The notes under the pieces were generated by a model that was not told the DNA's origin, ran no database searches, and saw only the letters and a program-made list of their open reading frames with translations. A DNA stretch of 64,000 bases from the NCBI GenBank assembly GCA_021613535.1, contig CP075496.1:13826001-13890000 (forward strand). The letters are read 5' to 3'. Both the position numbers and the translations under genes were made by a program. This document shows, in pieces, positions 26,701-41,700 of the stretch. Position 1 is the first letter of the stretch; every line of letters begins with the position of its first letter. The DNA is from Adineta vaga. Taxonomy: Eukaryota; Rotifera.

Positions 26701-29700
26701 TACCAGTTACTGTTACGAAGAAAGTACCGAAATTCGTGAAAGAATTGAAAGCAAATAAAACAACCCTAACGGAAGGTGAACAATTAATCTTAGAATGTGA
26801 ACTTGATATGGCTCCGACTGATGTCAAACTACAAGTCAATGGAGAAACAATTCCAGAAGATCGCGTCAAGACAGAAATTAAGGATAAGAAGATTAAATTC
26901 ACATTGGACAACATCAAACTCGACGAATCGGGTGACTATACTGTAAAAGTTAATGACGAAGTGGACAGCAAACCAGTTTCAATCACGGTGAATGCCGACA
27001 TTCCTAAGTTCGTCAAAAACCTAACGATAAATAAGAAACAATTTGACAAAGGTGAAACACTCAACTTTGAATGTACTCTCAACAAACCATTCGATGAAGT
27101 CGGTTGGCTTAAAGATGGTCAACCTATCGAAGAAGATGCACATGTACAATTCACCAAGGACGGTCCTAAACTCAAATTAACTATCAAAGATGCCCAACCA
27201 GAAGATCATACTGGCACATATTCGGTTCTTGTGAAAGAAGTTGAAAGTGACAAGGTGCCTGTGACTGTTACAAAGAAAGTACCGAAATTCGTCAAGGATC
27301 TCAAAGCAAACAAAACAACATTAACGGAAGGTGAACAATTAGTGCTCGAGTGTGAACTTGATATGGCACCAGAAACTGTTGAATTAAAATTGAATGGAGA
27401 AACTATTCCAAATGATCGTATCAAGCCTGAAATTAGAGATAAAAAGATCAAATTCACGCTTGATAATATTCAATTGAATGAATCGGGTGATTACACTGTA
27501 AAAGTCAATAATGAAGTCGATAGTAAATCAGTCTCAATCACAGTCAATGCTGATATCCCGAAATTTGTTAAGAACTTAACAATAAATAAAAAACAATTTG
27601 AAATTGGGGAGACACTCAACTTCGAATGTACTTTGAATAAACCATTCAATGATATTGTTTGGCTTAAAAACAATGAACCAATTGAAGAAGATGCACATAT
27701 ACAGTTCACACAGGATGGTCCTAAATTGAAACTGACAATCAAAGATGCTCAACCTGAAGATCATACTGGTACTTATTCAGTTCGTGTCAAAGAAGTCGAA
27801 AGTGATAAAGTTCCTGTTATTGTTCAAGAAAAACCATTAACATTTGTCAAAGATCTTAAAGCAGCAAAAACAACTCTAGATGAAAATGAAACATTAGAAT
27901 TATCGTGTCAATTAAGTCGTCCATTGAAACCGAATGAAACTATTCAATGGTATCGTAATGAAGTTCAAATACCTATTGAACAAGATTATCCTAATCAACA
28001 GATTGATTTACAAATTCCTGAAGTTCAACCAACAATGTCTGGTGAGTATCGTCTCGAAATCTCCAGTCCAAATCAACCGAAACCATTGAAAAGTTCTTCA
28101 ATAAAAATCACTATCAAACCTGAACAAATTAAATTCATTAAACCACTTTATGCACTAAAAAATCCTTTGAACGAAGATGAAACTCTCGTTCTCGAATGCG
28201 AATTAGATAAACCAACATATAAATCTGTTGTTTTCTTCTTAAATGATAAACCATTAAATGAAAATGGTGATGATCGTATTAAAGTAACACAAACTGGTAA
28301 TAAGTGGCAAATTCAAATAATAAATGTTAAACAAGATCTAGATCAAGGTGAATATACGGTTACCATCAATGAAAAAGTCACTTCACCCAAAGTCAAAGTT
28401 ACAATTATTAAAACATTAATCTTCATTGAAGATTTAACTGTTTCCAATTCTAAACCAATTACTGAAGAAACAATAACATTTGAATGTGAATTATCTCAAC
28501 CATTACCGTCGGGTGATAGCAAAGATCTTTCGTTGACATTGAATGGCAAATTATTATCCACTGATCAAACAAAACGTTTAAAAATTAATGTCAATTCAAC
28601 AAGTCCAAAGATAACAATGACATTAGCAAATGTAAAATTGAATGTTGATCAAGGTGATTATCAATTAAAAGTTCTTCATCCTCAACAAATTCAATCACAA
28701 ATCGTTCATGTAACAGTTCGATCCAAACCTATAGAAGTTCTTCAACCATTACAATCAGAAAAGGCTGATGTTTATGAAGATGATACACTTGTACTTTCAA
28801 CTAAACTAAAAAATGTTCCAGAAAATCCAACGATTGTTTGGTTAAAAGATGGTCAACCATTAACAATTGATAATAAACGTATTCGTTCAATTCCATCACG
28901 TGATGGACAACAATTTAAATTATCAATTGAAAATGTTCACTTAGATCAAAGTGGAACTTATGCTTTACAAATTAATAATGAAAATCTTACTCAATGTGAC
29001 ATTCAAATCAAATCAATTCCATTGAAAACAGTAACACCTTTGAAAATCATTGGAACACCTGTTGTCAATGGGAATGTTGAACTTCAAATTGAATTAAATC
29101 GAGCAAATGTTCCATTCGTATGGATGAAAGATGAAACACCTTTAGAAAACCAACCAGCAACTGTCAAAGATCAAACAAAATATCGTTTGAAATTATCCGA
29201 TTTAAAACTTGAAGATACCGGAATTTATTCAATTAGTTTTAATAATGGAGAATTAGTTGAACAAGTTAATCTAACTGTTGCATTACCACCATTTGAATTC
29301 ATTGAACAATTGAAATGTATTCCATCGGATGATGTTGAAGAAGGTTCAGATGTTTTAATGCAATGTGTTTTAAATCGACCAATTGATGATGAAACAATTC
29401 CGATTACTTTGATGAAAAATAATAAACCATTAACAACAGCGGATAGTGAACGAGTAAAAATTGAACGTGATGGACCAACTTTGAAAATTCATTTAACAAA
29501 TGTTAAACCAGATGATGTTGGTAAGTTTGAGAAATCTATTAACAAAAAAAACCAATTGAGACACGAGATTATCATGTATTGTTTTTCTTTTTTTATTCAG
29601 GTACATATAAAGTTACCATTGATAAAACAAAAGATTCAAGTACTCGATTAAAAGTTCACGATAAACCTTTAACAATCATTGAACAACTTCATCTTGTTAA

Positions 29701-32700
29701 TGCTTTGGATGATAATAATACTGTTAATGAAACATCATCATTCGATTTATTTATTCGTTATAATAAACCTGTGAAAAATCTCGTTCTTAATCGTGATAAT
29801 AAACGTTTGCCAGCAGATAAACATATTCAAATACTTTACGAAGATGATTCATCATCTGTTCGTATTCGTTTTGATGCTGCTCAACCAGATGATAAAGGTA
29901 AATACGAAACAATTGTCAAAGATTCAACAATTACGGATAAAGATGGTCTTCGAAGTCAATCAGTAACAATTACAATCAAACCATTACCTGTTTTATTCAC
30001 ATCGGATATTGAAATTTCGTCAGCAGATAAAGATAATATTCCAGAAAAAACGGAAGTGATATTAACAACAACAATCAATCAAGAAAAAGGTAAAATAAAA
30101 TGGTTTTTAAACGATAAAGAAATTAAAGAAGATCAAAATCATAAAATTACAATAAAAAATCTTCAACGACAATTAACAATTAAATCAACTGTTCTTACAG
30201 ATTCAGGAGTCTATTCAGTTAAAAGTGAAGATGATCAACGAACAATTGAAATAACAATCAAAGGTAAGATCTTTTTTTTAATTTAAATTGTCCATTAAAC
30301 ATTCTTTTCTTTTAGATAATCTTCGTTTTCTCAAAGAATTAACACCAACAACAGTCAATACAATTGAAGGTACAGATAAAGAACTTCTCTTTGAATGTGA
30401 AACATCGAAATCAACACCAGTTCAATGGTTTCATGATCAACAAAAACTATCACCAACTGAATTGAAAAAACATTATCAAATTGAATCAACAAAAACGAAT
30501 ACAATTCATAAATTAAAAATTCTTCAACCAGTTATTTCCGATTCCGGTTCATATCGTTGTGTTCTACCAAATAACATCGAAACAAGTGCACAATGTACAA
30601 TTGAACCAGCAGGAATTGATTTTCAACAACAATTAACAACACCTGTACATGTTGAACATATGAAGAGTGCATTATTAGAATGTGAATTAACACGAAAACC
30701 ACAGAATGTTATTTGGAAAGATAAAAATGGAGAAATCATTCAAGATAATGATAAATATGAAATTATGAATAATGGAAAATTACAAGGTAAATCAAATAAA
30801 ACATTTTTGATCTTCACTTTCTTCTTCTCATAGGTCTGGTTATCAATGATTGTGATGAAAATGATAATGGTTCATATACAATAACAATCGATAATACGAA
30901 ATCATCAACAGCAGAAGTTATTGTTGAACCTGCATTAGAAAAAGTTCGATCACCATCACCACCACCACCACCACAAGCTGCTTTTCGTCGATTACTTCCA
31001 AATGAATTGAATACTACAGAAGAAACAGATGTTCTACTCGAATGTGAAGTTAATGATACAAAACAAATCACAGATTGGTATTTAGATGATGATCTTATTC
31101 AAGAAAAGAATCCTCATTTTAAAATTATTAACAATGGAACAATTCGACAATTAAAAGGTTTTGTTTTTGAGGAAAAAACATTTTTCTTATATTTTGTTTT
31201 TATTTTTCAGTTCCAAAAATTGAATTAAAAGATGCAGGAAAATATACATGTAAAGATCGTCAAACAAAAGAAACAACAAATTGTAATATTACTGTTAATA
31301 AAGCATCGGTGAAAATTATTAAAGGTCTACCAGAAACATTAATTATACCGCAAGGTAAAAGAATTGTTTTTTTCATAAACGAGTTCGTTCGTATTCATCG
31401 ATTTGATTCGATGGATGAGTAATGATAATATAAGGTGCAGGTTTTTGTTCTTTTAATTGATATTTTATTCGAATAGGTTGTTTAACTTTAGTTAGAATAT
31501 AGATTAAAATCGAATAACAATGAAGAGATATAAATAAATAATTCATAAGAATAATTTCGATTAATTGTCCTTGAATTTGAAGTGAATTTCGAATGAAAAA
31601 GAAGATATTTATAGGACAAATAGTTAACATATAATAGATATTATAAATATTTAAATGAATTAGAATTCGTTGAAATTTATTTCTTGAACGTTGACGAGTT
31701 ATAGATGATTGAATACGATTTGTATGAACTTCAATTCGATATAATAAGAAAATAATTGCTAAGATCATCAATGAAAATGGAAGTAAAAATTGTAAGAAAA
31801 ACCAAATAAATTCAAATGTTAAGGAATTAAAATAACAATTTAAACATCGAGACGTTTCTAAAGGACATTTTGATAAAAGAACAAACAATGTTATAATTAT
31901 ACTACAAGATGAAAAGATAATTAAAAAGGGTGTAAATTGTCTTATCCACGTCAATCGTATATTTTGAGAATAGAAAATAAAAAGTGTTCTTTCTAAACTT
32001 GCATATGCTAATGAATATCCAATACCAGCTGATGCAACGAAAAATGTAATTAAATCAAAATTACATAATAAACGATATTGTTGTCCAGATGTTAAAGGAG
32101 ATAATGATGAAAAATATTCTGTTAATGTATGTAATGGCGTACTTATAAGTGAGAGAAGAACAGAGAATCCCAAAGAAAAATGATAAACATATGTTAAATG
32201 TGTTCGTTGATATTTATAACGAAAATATCGTAGTAAACTTAAGATTAAGAATATCATTCCAACGACTGCACTTAGCCATGTTAGAAGATAATGTTCAATA
32301 CGAAAAGAATAGAAATTCAAAAGTTCGTTTGATAAAGTGGAGTTCATTATGTAAAGTAAAAGCAGAAAGAAAAATGAGTTAGAGATGAGAAGAATTAATA
32401 GATAATAAAAAAAAGAAAGAAAAAAACTTTTTTCTCTTTATTTTTTTTTCTCGCCGAAGATGAAGGAAAAGAAGATGAAGAAGAAAAACTTACGGATTTG
32501 TGCTTGATAAAATATGCAAAGTTATTCTAATAGTCAACAGTCTTTTGAAAATCTGAAAGAAGTAGAGAGAAAAAAGAGATAAGCATGTTGACTACAAAGT
32601 CATGTCAATTAATGTGTCAAAAAAGTATTAAATAACGGAAAAAGAAGAAAATGAGAACAATTTAATCTACTTCTTGTTTTTCAGGTGAACAATTAAAACT

Positions 32701-35700
32701 TGAAGTTGAATTATCACATCCCAATATACCCAATTGTCGTTTTATTAAAGATGATATCGATAATCCACTTCGAAAAGATAAACGAACACGTATTACATCC
32801 GATGGTCCACGTCATACACTTGTTATCGATAATGTTCTACCCATTGGTGATACAGGTTGTTATGAATTTCTCGGTCTAAATGATTCACTTCGATCAACAT
32901 GTCAAGTTACTGTTCAATCTTTACCAAGTAAAATTACTCAACCATTAAAAGATGTAACATTACAAGAAAATCAAAATCTAACATTAGAAGCTCGTGTTGA
33001 TAATGAACATGCACCTGTCACTTGGTTTATCAATGGAAAAGAGATTCCATCGACAGGTGATGCACCACATATAACAATTATGTCCAAAGGACGACGTCAT
33101 ACATTAGTTGTACAAAAAGTCAATGCACAACAAGATGCAGGAAAATATGAAATTCGTACACCGGATGATGTCAGTTCATGTCAAGTGACAATTGAAGAAG
33201 TCGGTGCACCACCAGCAGATTTTACAAAGAAATTACAAAATGTTCAAACTGAAGAATTTCAAACAATTGAATTGAAATGTGAAACAAATCGAGAAGATTT
33301 ACCAATTGAATGGTTAAAAGATAATGTTATTCTTGAAATAAATGATCATTATACAATTGAAAGTCATGGTAAAACTCATCAATTAACAATTCATGATGTT
33401 TTAATCAATGATCAAGGTTCATATACATGTCGAATTAAATCCAATGGCAAAACAACAATTGCAACAATTAAAGTCAAAGAAATGCCAGCAGATTTTGTTC
33501 ATCAAATAGGTAAGTTTCTCTTGCGTGTTCTCATCTCGAATTAATCTCATTATTTAGAATCCATTGATGGAATTACTGGTGATACAGTTACATTTGATTG
33601 TCAATTAAATAAACCAAATATGAAAGTTAAATGGTTAAAAGATAATAAACCTTTAATAACTAATGATCGAATTCAACCATCAATCGATTCTGAAAATACA
33701 CATATTCATTTATTAACATTGAAAACAATTGATACAAAAGATGCAGGAACATATACATGTGTTATTGATCAACCATCGGGAAAGAAATGTTCAGCACCAT
33801 TAACAGTTAAATCGATTACATTGAAATTAATTGAACCATTAAAAGATGTTTCATTAATTGAAAATGAAGATCTAATTTTGAAATTTATTGTTTCACATGA
33901 TCTGAAACAAATTCCTGTGACATGGAAATTTAATAATAAACCAATCGAAGCTGATAATGATCGAATACAAATTGAACAAGATGGTAAATCATATTTCTTA
34001 ACAATTAAACGTGTACAAGTCAATGAAAAAGGTTCTTATTCAGCTGAAATTCCTTTACATAAATTAAATACTTCATCAAAAGTTATCGTTAAACCAGAAG
34101 ATATACAAATTCTTAAACAATTAACTCTTATTCTCGATGAAACACATCCCGAAAATCGAACACTTGAAATTCAATTGAATAAACCAATTACATCCGAATT
34201 AATTCTTCTTAAAAATGGTGTTAAACCAACACGAAAAATACCAATTGAAAATCTTAACAATGGAACATATCGATTTCTATTAGAAAATGTTAAACCAGAA
34301 GATTCTGGTCTCTATGAAGTTGTCATTCGACCGGATCTTAAAAGTTCTCTTCAACTCGATATTAAACCTAAAGAACAAATTGAATTAGATTTTCTTCTTC
34401 CATTAAAAGATAAAATTGAACTCAATGAAAACGAACCAATTCATCTCGAAGCTAAACTAACTCGTCAACCTGATTCACCCAATGATATTGTTTGGTTACG
34501 AAATGGTAAACCACTTCCATCATCAATTAAAACATCAATCGATGCAGATTTTACTGTAACATTAGATATTCCCAAAGGTAATATCGATAATGATACAGGA
34601 AAATATACAATTCAATTACCAAATAATAAACAAAGTTCAACACAAGTGAATATTTTGAAGACAATCATTTCGAAAGATCAAAATGAAATTCTTCAACCAT
34701 TACATATTATTCTTGATGATAATCAAACAAAGGTAAAATTGAATGAAAAAGTCATATTAAGATGCAAAACATCATTACCAGTCAAAGAGATCGAATGGTA
34801 TAAAGGTACAAAGAAAGTTTCACCACGTCGAGCAAATATTCTTAGTACAGAAAATTCGACACAACATGATTTGATTCTTTCGAAATTAGATGTCGAAGAT
34901 TTAGGACAATATCGTGTTGTATTTGATACAAAATTAGAATCTTCTATTCAATTAGAAATTCCACAAGAACTAAGTCCAATACGTTGTGAAGGACAACCAA
35001 TTGAAGGTGAAACAATTACATTAATTTGTGAAACAACACTTCCACCTAAACAAATTCAATGGTCACCAATAACTGATCGAAAACGTTATGATCAACAAGA
35101 TTTATTATTAAAAATCAAAAATTTAAATCTTGAACAAGATTCGAAAGTTTTTACAATTACTGTCGATGGTGAAAAACAATCTTATGAATTAATTATTCAA
35201 CCATTACCTTATAGATTTCAAAATGGAACGATTGAAATCAATCCGAAATTACCCAAAGAAGATGATAATGTTACATGTACAGTTACATTAAATAAACCAA
35301 TCAAAGATCAAGTTGTTGAATGGTATCTTAATAATGAATTAATCCTTCCAAATGAACGTTTTAGTTTATCAAATGATGGACCACGAACAATATTAACGAT
35401 TAAAAAAGTTCGTCCGAATGATGCTGGTCAAATTGAATGTCGAATTCCGTCATCTGATCAAAAATTAACTGCAGAATTAAAAATCAAAGAAAAACCATTA
35501 ACAATCTTAAAGCCTTTAACAGCAGATAAAGATAAACCAATTGAAGGCGATGATGTGACTTTATCGTGTCAATTTTCACGTAAACCGAAAACAATTGAAG
35601 TTTATAAAGATGGAAAAGCTATTGAACTTGATCAAGAATTGAAGGATGTTGATGCTACATTTACTATTCGTTTACCAAAAACAAAACCGAATGATAAAGG

Positions 35701-38700
35701 AAAATATACAGTTATTGGAGATAATGTTGAAACATCATATACATTACGTTTAACACCAAATCCAATTAAATTTACTAAACAATTAAAATGGGATAAAGAA
35801 TCACCTTATGAAGAAGAAACTGTTCAAGCAACATTTACATTAAGTCGATTACCTGATAAACCAATTCAATGGTATAAAGGAAAGATCGCACTTCCAATTG
35901 AATCAACAACAAAATATAAATACACACAAATCGATTGTACATTTACATTAACAATTCCTTCGGTAGAAATGAAAGATTCAGATACATATACAGTTAAACT
36001 TCCGGATGAAACTCAATCATCTGCACGTTTGAAAGTTCTTGAAACACCTGTCAAAGTTTTAGTTCCATTAACACTTGAACCAATTGAACCAATTCTTGGA
36101 AATGAATTTACTTTATCAATTACGTTAAGTCATGATGTTAAAAATAATGCAAAATGGCTTAAAACGGGTAAAGATCTTTCTTTAAAACGTGATTCAAGAA
36201 TTTCATTCAAACAAGAACCAGATAATAACAATCAAGGTTTTAAATATTCTATTACAATTCGTGATTCCAAACCAGAAGATGAAGGTGCATATCGATTTGA
36301 AGTAGAATCCAATCAAATTAGTGAATCAAAAACTGTTAAATTACTCGAACCGAAAATTCTTATTATCAAATGTGATGAAACAGTAAATGGAAAAGTTGGT
36401 TCACCGGTTACCCTAACATGTGAATTGAATATTCCACAAGGTCATGTCACTTGGTATCGTCAAGGTATTAAATTAACATCATCGGATTCGACACCATCGA
36501 AATCAACAGGATTAACAGTGAAAAATAATGAAACGATTCGAACATTGACAATCAATACATTGAAAAAAGATGATTTTGGTTCATATACAGTGAAAACAAA
36601 AGATGATAAACGTGAAATTCAACTTGTACAAACTAGTGATGATGATCAATTGAAAGTTCTTGAACATCCAGGAAAATTACTTGATTTAGATCAAAATGAT
36701 CAATTAAATCTTTCAATTGTAACCAATAAAAAATGTCCAATTGAATTTTTCAAAGACGGAAAAATCTTAAAAACAACTGAAACATTTGATAAAGAAAAAT
36801 CTCGTTATACTGTTACATTTACAATTGATAAAGTTGATTTTAAAGATCAAGGAATTTATAAATCAATTCTACCAGGTACAAAATACGAATATGAAACAGA
36901 AGTGTTAGTTCATGATCCATATCAACGACAGAAAACGGATATTGGTGATTCAGAAGAACCATTATTATTCGTTAAGAAACTCGAAGATCAAACAGTAAAA
37001 GAAGGTATTGAAGTCATTCTTGATTGTCAAGTTAATCGAACACCAAAATCTTCACCTATTTGGACACGAAATGGACAAGAATTGACAACCAATGATAAGA
37101 TTGAAATTATTCAAGGAGATGATAATCATTTACAATTAAAAATTCGAAATTGTTCAATTGATGATCAAGCAGAATATACATTGAACGTAGAAAATCTTCG
37201 TGGACATGCTTTTATTGATGTTGTAAGTTAAATTCATATTTAGTTTCGAATAGAAGAATTATATTTTTTTCTCTTCTTTTTCAGTTAACTGATCGTGTTC
37301 GATTTACACAAAAACTTGTTGATACAATCGTCAAAGTTGGTTCTCCAATTGTTCTCGAATGTAAATTATCAATTCCAGATAGACCAATCATTTGGAAACG
37401 TGATGGTCAACCACTTGATTCTAAATTATCACATATTGATGCATATTTACATACACTTCGTCTTCCATCTGCTGAACTTGATCATAGTGGCAAATATTCT
37501 GCACATTATAACGATGATATTGAAACATCATGTACTGTTTCTGTTCAAACTGAACCTGTTTTTGCACGTGAATTACCTCCTGAATTAACATTGAAAGTTG
37601 GTACAAATCTTTTACTTGACGTAGAAACAACACGTCCAAATAAAACAGTTCAATGGTATCGTAATGGTAAATTAATTCCACGTACTGGCGATACACGTCA
37701 TCGTTTAGCCGATGATAAATATGATCATTCATTAAAACTTTCGAAAGTTACCGAACAAGATGATCATGATATTCTATATGAATGTGAATGTGATGGTGTA
37801 CGAAGTCAATGTCGTGTTTATGTACAAAAAGAACCATTAGTTTTCTTTAAAGATCTTAAAGATATGAAATATGAATTAAATGATCGATTAGTTTTTCTTG
37901 TTAAAATGAATAAACGTCCATCGAATGATGCACGATGGTTACATAATGGACAAGTTATTGAAATATCCGATCGAATTCAAATGATTTATGATGAGAAAGA
38001 AAATGAAGCGAAATTAATTATTGAAAATGCCAATGAAAATGATCAAGGAAAGTATATGTATGATGCAATTGAAGCACGAACAAGTTGTACAGCGGATTTA
38101 AAGATTATTCCAATGGAATTTATACAAGATTTAAGAAATCGTTCTGTTAAACAAGATCAACCTGTTCAATTTGAATGTGAAGTGAATAAAATTCCAACAA
38201 AAGTTGTTTGGATGTTAAATGGACAAGTTATCGAATCTGATGGAACAAGATTTGATTGTGTTACATCACCTGGAAAGAAGAAATTTACTCTAAAGATTAA
38301 ACAAGCATTATTATCCGATGCAGGAAATGTTACAGTGAGAATTGATGATCAAATTGAATCAACAGCAACTTTGGATGTTAAAGGTTTGTTTATTCGATGA
38401 TGAGAAGAAGAAGAAGAAGAAGAATTTGTATTTTGTAGGAATTCCAATTGAATTTGTGAAAAGTTTAACAGGTGCTCGAGTGAATGAAAATGATTCAGTT
38501 AATTTTATCTGTGAATTAAATAAACCAAATATTCATGTCAAATGGTTTCATGAAGGAGAACCAATTACTTCAGGTTGTGAATGGAAACGTTTTTATTAAT
38601 TGAGTCTATAACAATCTCTCTCTCTCTCTCTCTTTAGATGATCATATTAATATTCAAGCGAAAGGAACAATTCATATATTAAAGATTCCAAAAGTTGCTT

Positions 38701-41700
38701 GGAATGAAGGTGGTGAATACAAATGTGTTGCAGATGGTGGTGCAAAAACAAGTGCAACATTGATTGTTAAAGGTAAAAGAAAGTTTGTTTTCTTCTCTAA
38801 ATCAGAAACTAATTTCGAATCGATTGTAGCAACACCAGTTACATTTACAAAACTTCTCGAAGAACGTGTATGTAATTTTGGTGAATCTGTTGAATTTACA
38901 TGTGAAACATCGAAACCATGTCGTGTTGAATGGTTTGTTAATGATAAACGTCTTTCATCTCAACAAATTGATATTCAAACGATTGAAAATAAACATACAC
39001 TTCGTATTCCAAAAGTCAAATTAACTGATAAAGGTTGGTACAAATGTACAGTTCAAGAGGAATTAACCGAAGCGAAATTAACCATCATTGGTAAGAAAAT
39101 AATGAAATTAGAAAAGAAAATTTTTATTCTATGTTTTTGTGTTTTATAGATAAACCTGTCGAATTAGTTGAACCATTGACAGATTTGAATGTTCAAGAGA
39201 ATGAAAATGCAACATTAGTTTGTCAATTATCTAAACCTGATATGGATGTTATTTGGTATCATAATGATCGACGTATATTTTTTACACCACAATCCCGTAT
39301 ACGTGCAAAACAGATTGATACATATTATAAATTATTACTAGATGATATTGAATATGATGATCAAGGTTTATATGAAATGCGTTGTGAAAATATAAAAACA
39401 TCGTGTCATTTAACAGTGAAGAAATTAGAAACAACATTTCTTGATCATTTAAGAAATTTGAATGTTCAAGAAGGAGTATGTTGAAGTTTTTCAAAATAGT
39501 TATTTATTAAAATTTGATCTTTGTGCTCTTTTTTTCAAGGAAACAGCAAAATTTCAATGTCGATTATCAAAATTAAGTTCAAATGTTCAATGGTTTAAAG
39601 ATGGTATTCGTATATTACCAAGTGATCGAATTGTTTATTCAATCAAAGGTGATCATTTATCGTTAACAATTCATAATGCACAAATTGAAGATGAAGGAAA
39701 TTATCGTTGTATGATAGATAATCAACATACAGATGCAACATTAACTGTCGAACGTAAGTTTAAGAATCGATAAAATCTTTCATAATTCATCTGATTATTT
39801 CCTTTTCAGCATTACCTGCGATTTTTATTAAATATTTACCAAAAACATGGACTGTTTATGGTGATGAACCAATGGAATTATCATGTCAAATATCGAAACC
39901 TAATGCTCGAGTTACTTGGTTGAAAAATGGAATTCCAATAATTGAAAAAGAACAAATGAGAAATGAAGGTTTAAGATATAGTCTTTCTATTCCACATGGT
40001 GTTCAATCCGGATTATATACAATTCGTATTGATGATAACAATGGACTGGAAAGTAGTTGTCAAGTAACAGTCGAAGATTTGGCAGAGAATGAACGAAAGA
40101 AACCACGTATTATTCGTGGTCTTGAAGATTTGAATTTACGTGAAGGTGAAACATTGGAATTAAATTGTCAATTTGAAGGTGAAGATGTCGAAGCAACTTG
40201 GTTTTTCAATGGTATTATGCTTCGTACAAATGTTTTTACAACGATTAATTTTAAACCAAATGAATTAGCACAAATATTAATGAAAGAAGTTTATCTCGAA
40301 GATGCTGGTTTATATAAATTACGTTTAAAGAATAAATATGGTGAAGTATCAACATCATGTACTGTCTATGTTCGTCAACGTGAACTTGGAACAGATCAAC
40401 GAAAAATGAGTACCGAAGATTTACCACCTAAGTAAGTTTAGTTGTGACTTGAATTTATCTTTATTCTTGGAAATTTTTTCTATTAGATTTATTCAACCAA
40501 TATCTGATGTCTATGTTCATCATGGACAAGAAGCAAATTTTCGTGCGATTATTGTCGGACAACCGACACCAAAAGTTACTTGGTATTGTAATTATAAGAA
40601 GATTGCTAATAATGAAAAATATCGTATTACACAAGATAAAGATGAATATGTCTTGGCAATTTTACAAGTGAATGAAAATGATGAATGTGAATATACATGT
40701 AAAGCAGAAAATGCAATTGGAGAAAAGACTTGTTCTGCTAATTTACATTTGATTGGTGCATCAAAATCACAAACGTATGTTGACAGAGTTGTTTTTAATC
40801 AAAACATGAAATTAATTATTTTGTGTATGTTTGTTTCTTTCTTTGTAGAACGGATGATATTGCACCATCATTTATTCGTAAACTTCGAAATTGTACTGTA
40901 ATTGAAGGACAACGTGCTAAATTCGATTGTTTTATAACTGGTCAACCGAGTCCAACAATTCGTTGGTTACTTAATGGTTTACCATTAGATATTGATGGTA
41001 ATCCAACGAAGTATTTCTCACAAATTCAATCCAATGGAAAAGTTCTATTAACAATTGAAGATTGTTCACAAGAAGATGCAGGTGAAATAACTATTATCGT
41101 AGAAAATCGTGCTGGTTCAACAAAATGTTCAGCTGAATTAACTGTTGAACCTCATCATGAATCAAGTCGATTGAAACGTCGTGTAAGTTTCGATGTACCA
41201 GAAATACCACCCTCATCAAGTAAACAAGGTGCTTTACCATTACCACCATCAAGATTATTATTAACCCCACATTCAAAATCAAGTTTGAATCTAAGTTGGG
41301 AACATTCACCATCACATAATCGAACACAACCTTGTACATATATCGTTGAATTACGAGATCCAAGAACGTATTCATGGACAACATATGTTTCATTATTATC
41401 AGGTTTGTTTATTTAATCGGAGAATTTCTCTAATAAAAAAAAACGTGTTTGTTTTTCTCTTACTTTGATTTGAATAGATACTAGCGTTCAATTACGTGGT
41501 TTGAATTTAAATCATATCTATGCAGTTCGAGTACGAGCTGAGAATACATTTGGTGTTAGTGATCCATCACAACCGGTTACAAGTCGACTTTTAAGTCGAG
41601 GTAGAGAATTTATTTTTGTTAAATTTTCAATTGTAATCGAAATGAATTTAGGTGATGAACGAAATAAAGATGATGACGGATCCGCAAGTAAAACAAAACG

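Noticed and set aside
23515-27742. Repeated minus-strand frames of 80-140 codons
   Set aside because: They recur every 555 bp in register with the Ig super-repeat and are explained by it.
32149-32382. Plus-strand frame of 77 codons in the large intron
   Set aside because: Antisense shadow of the 7TM receptor 5' region.
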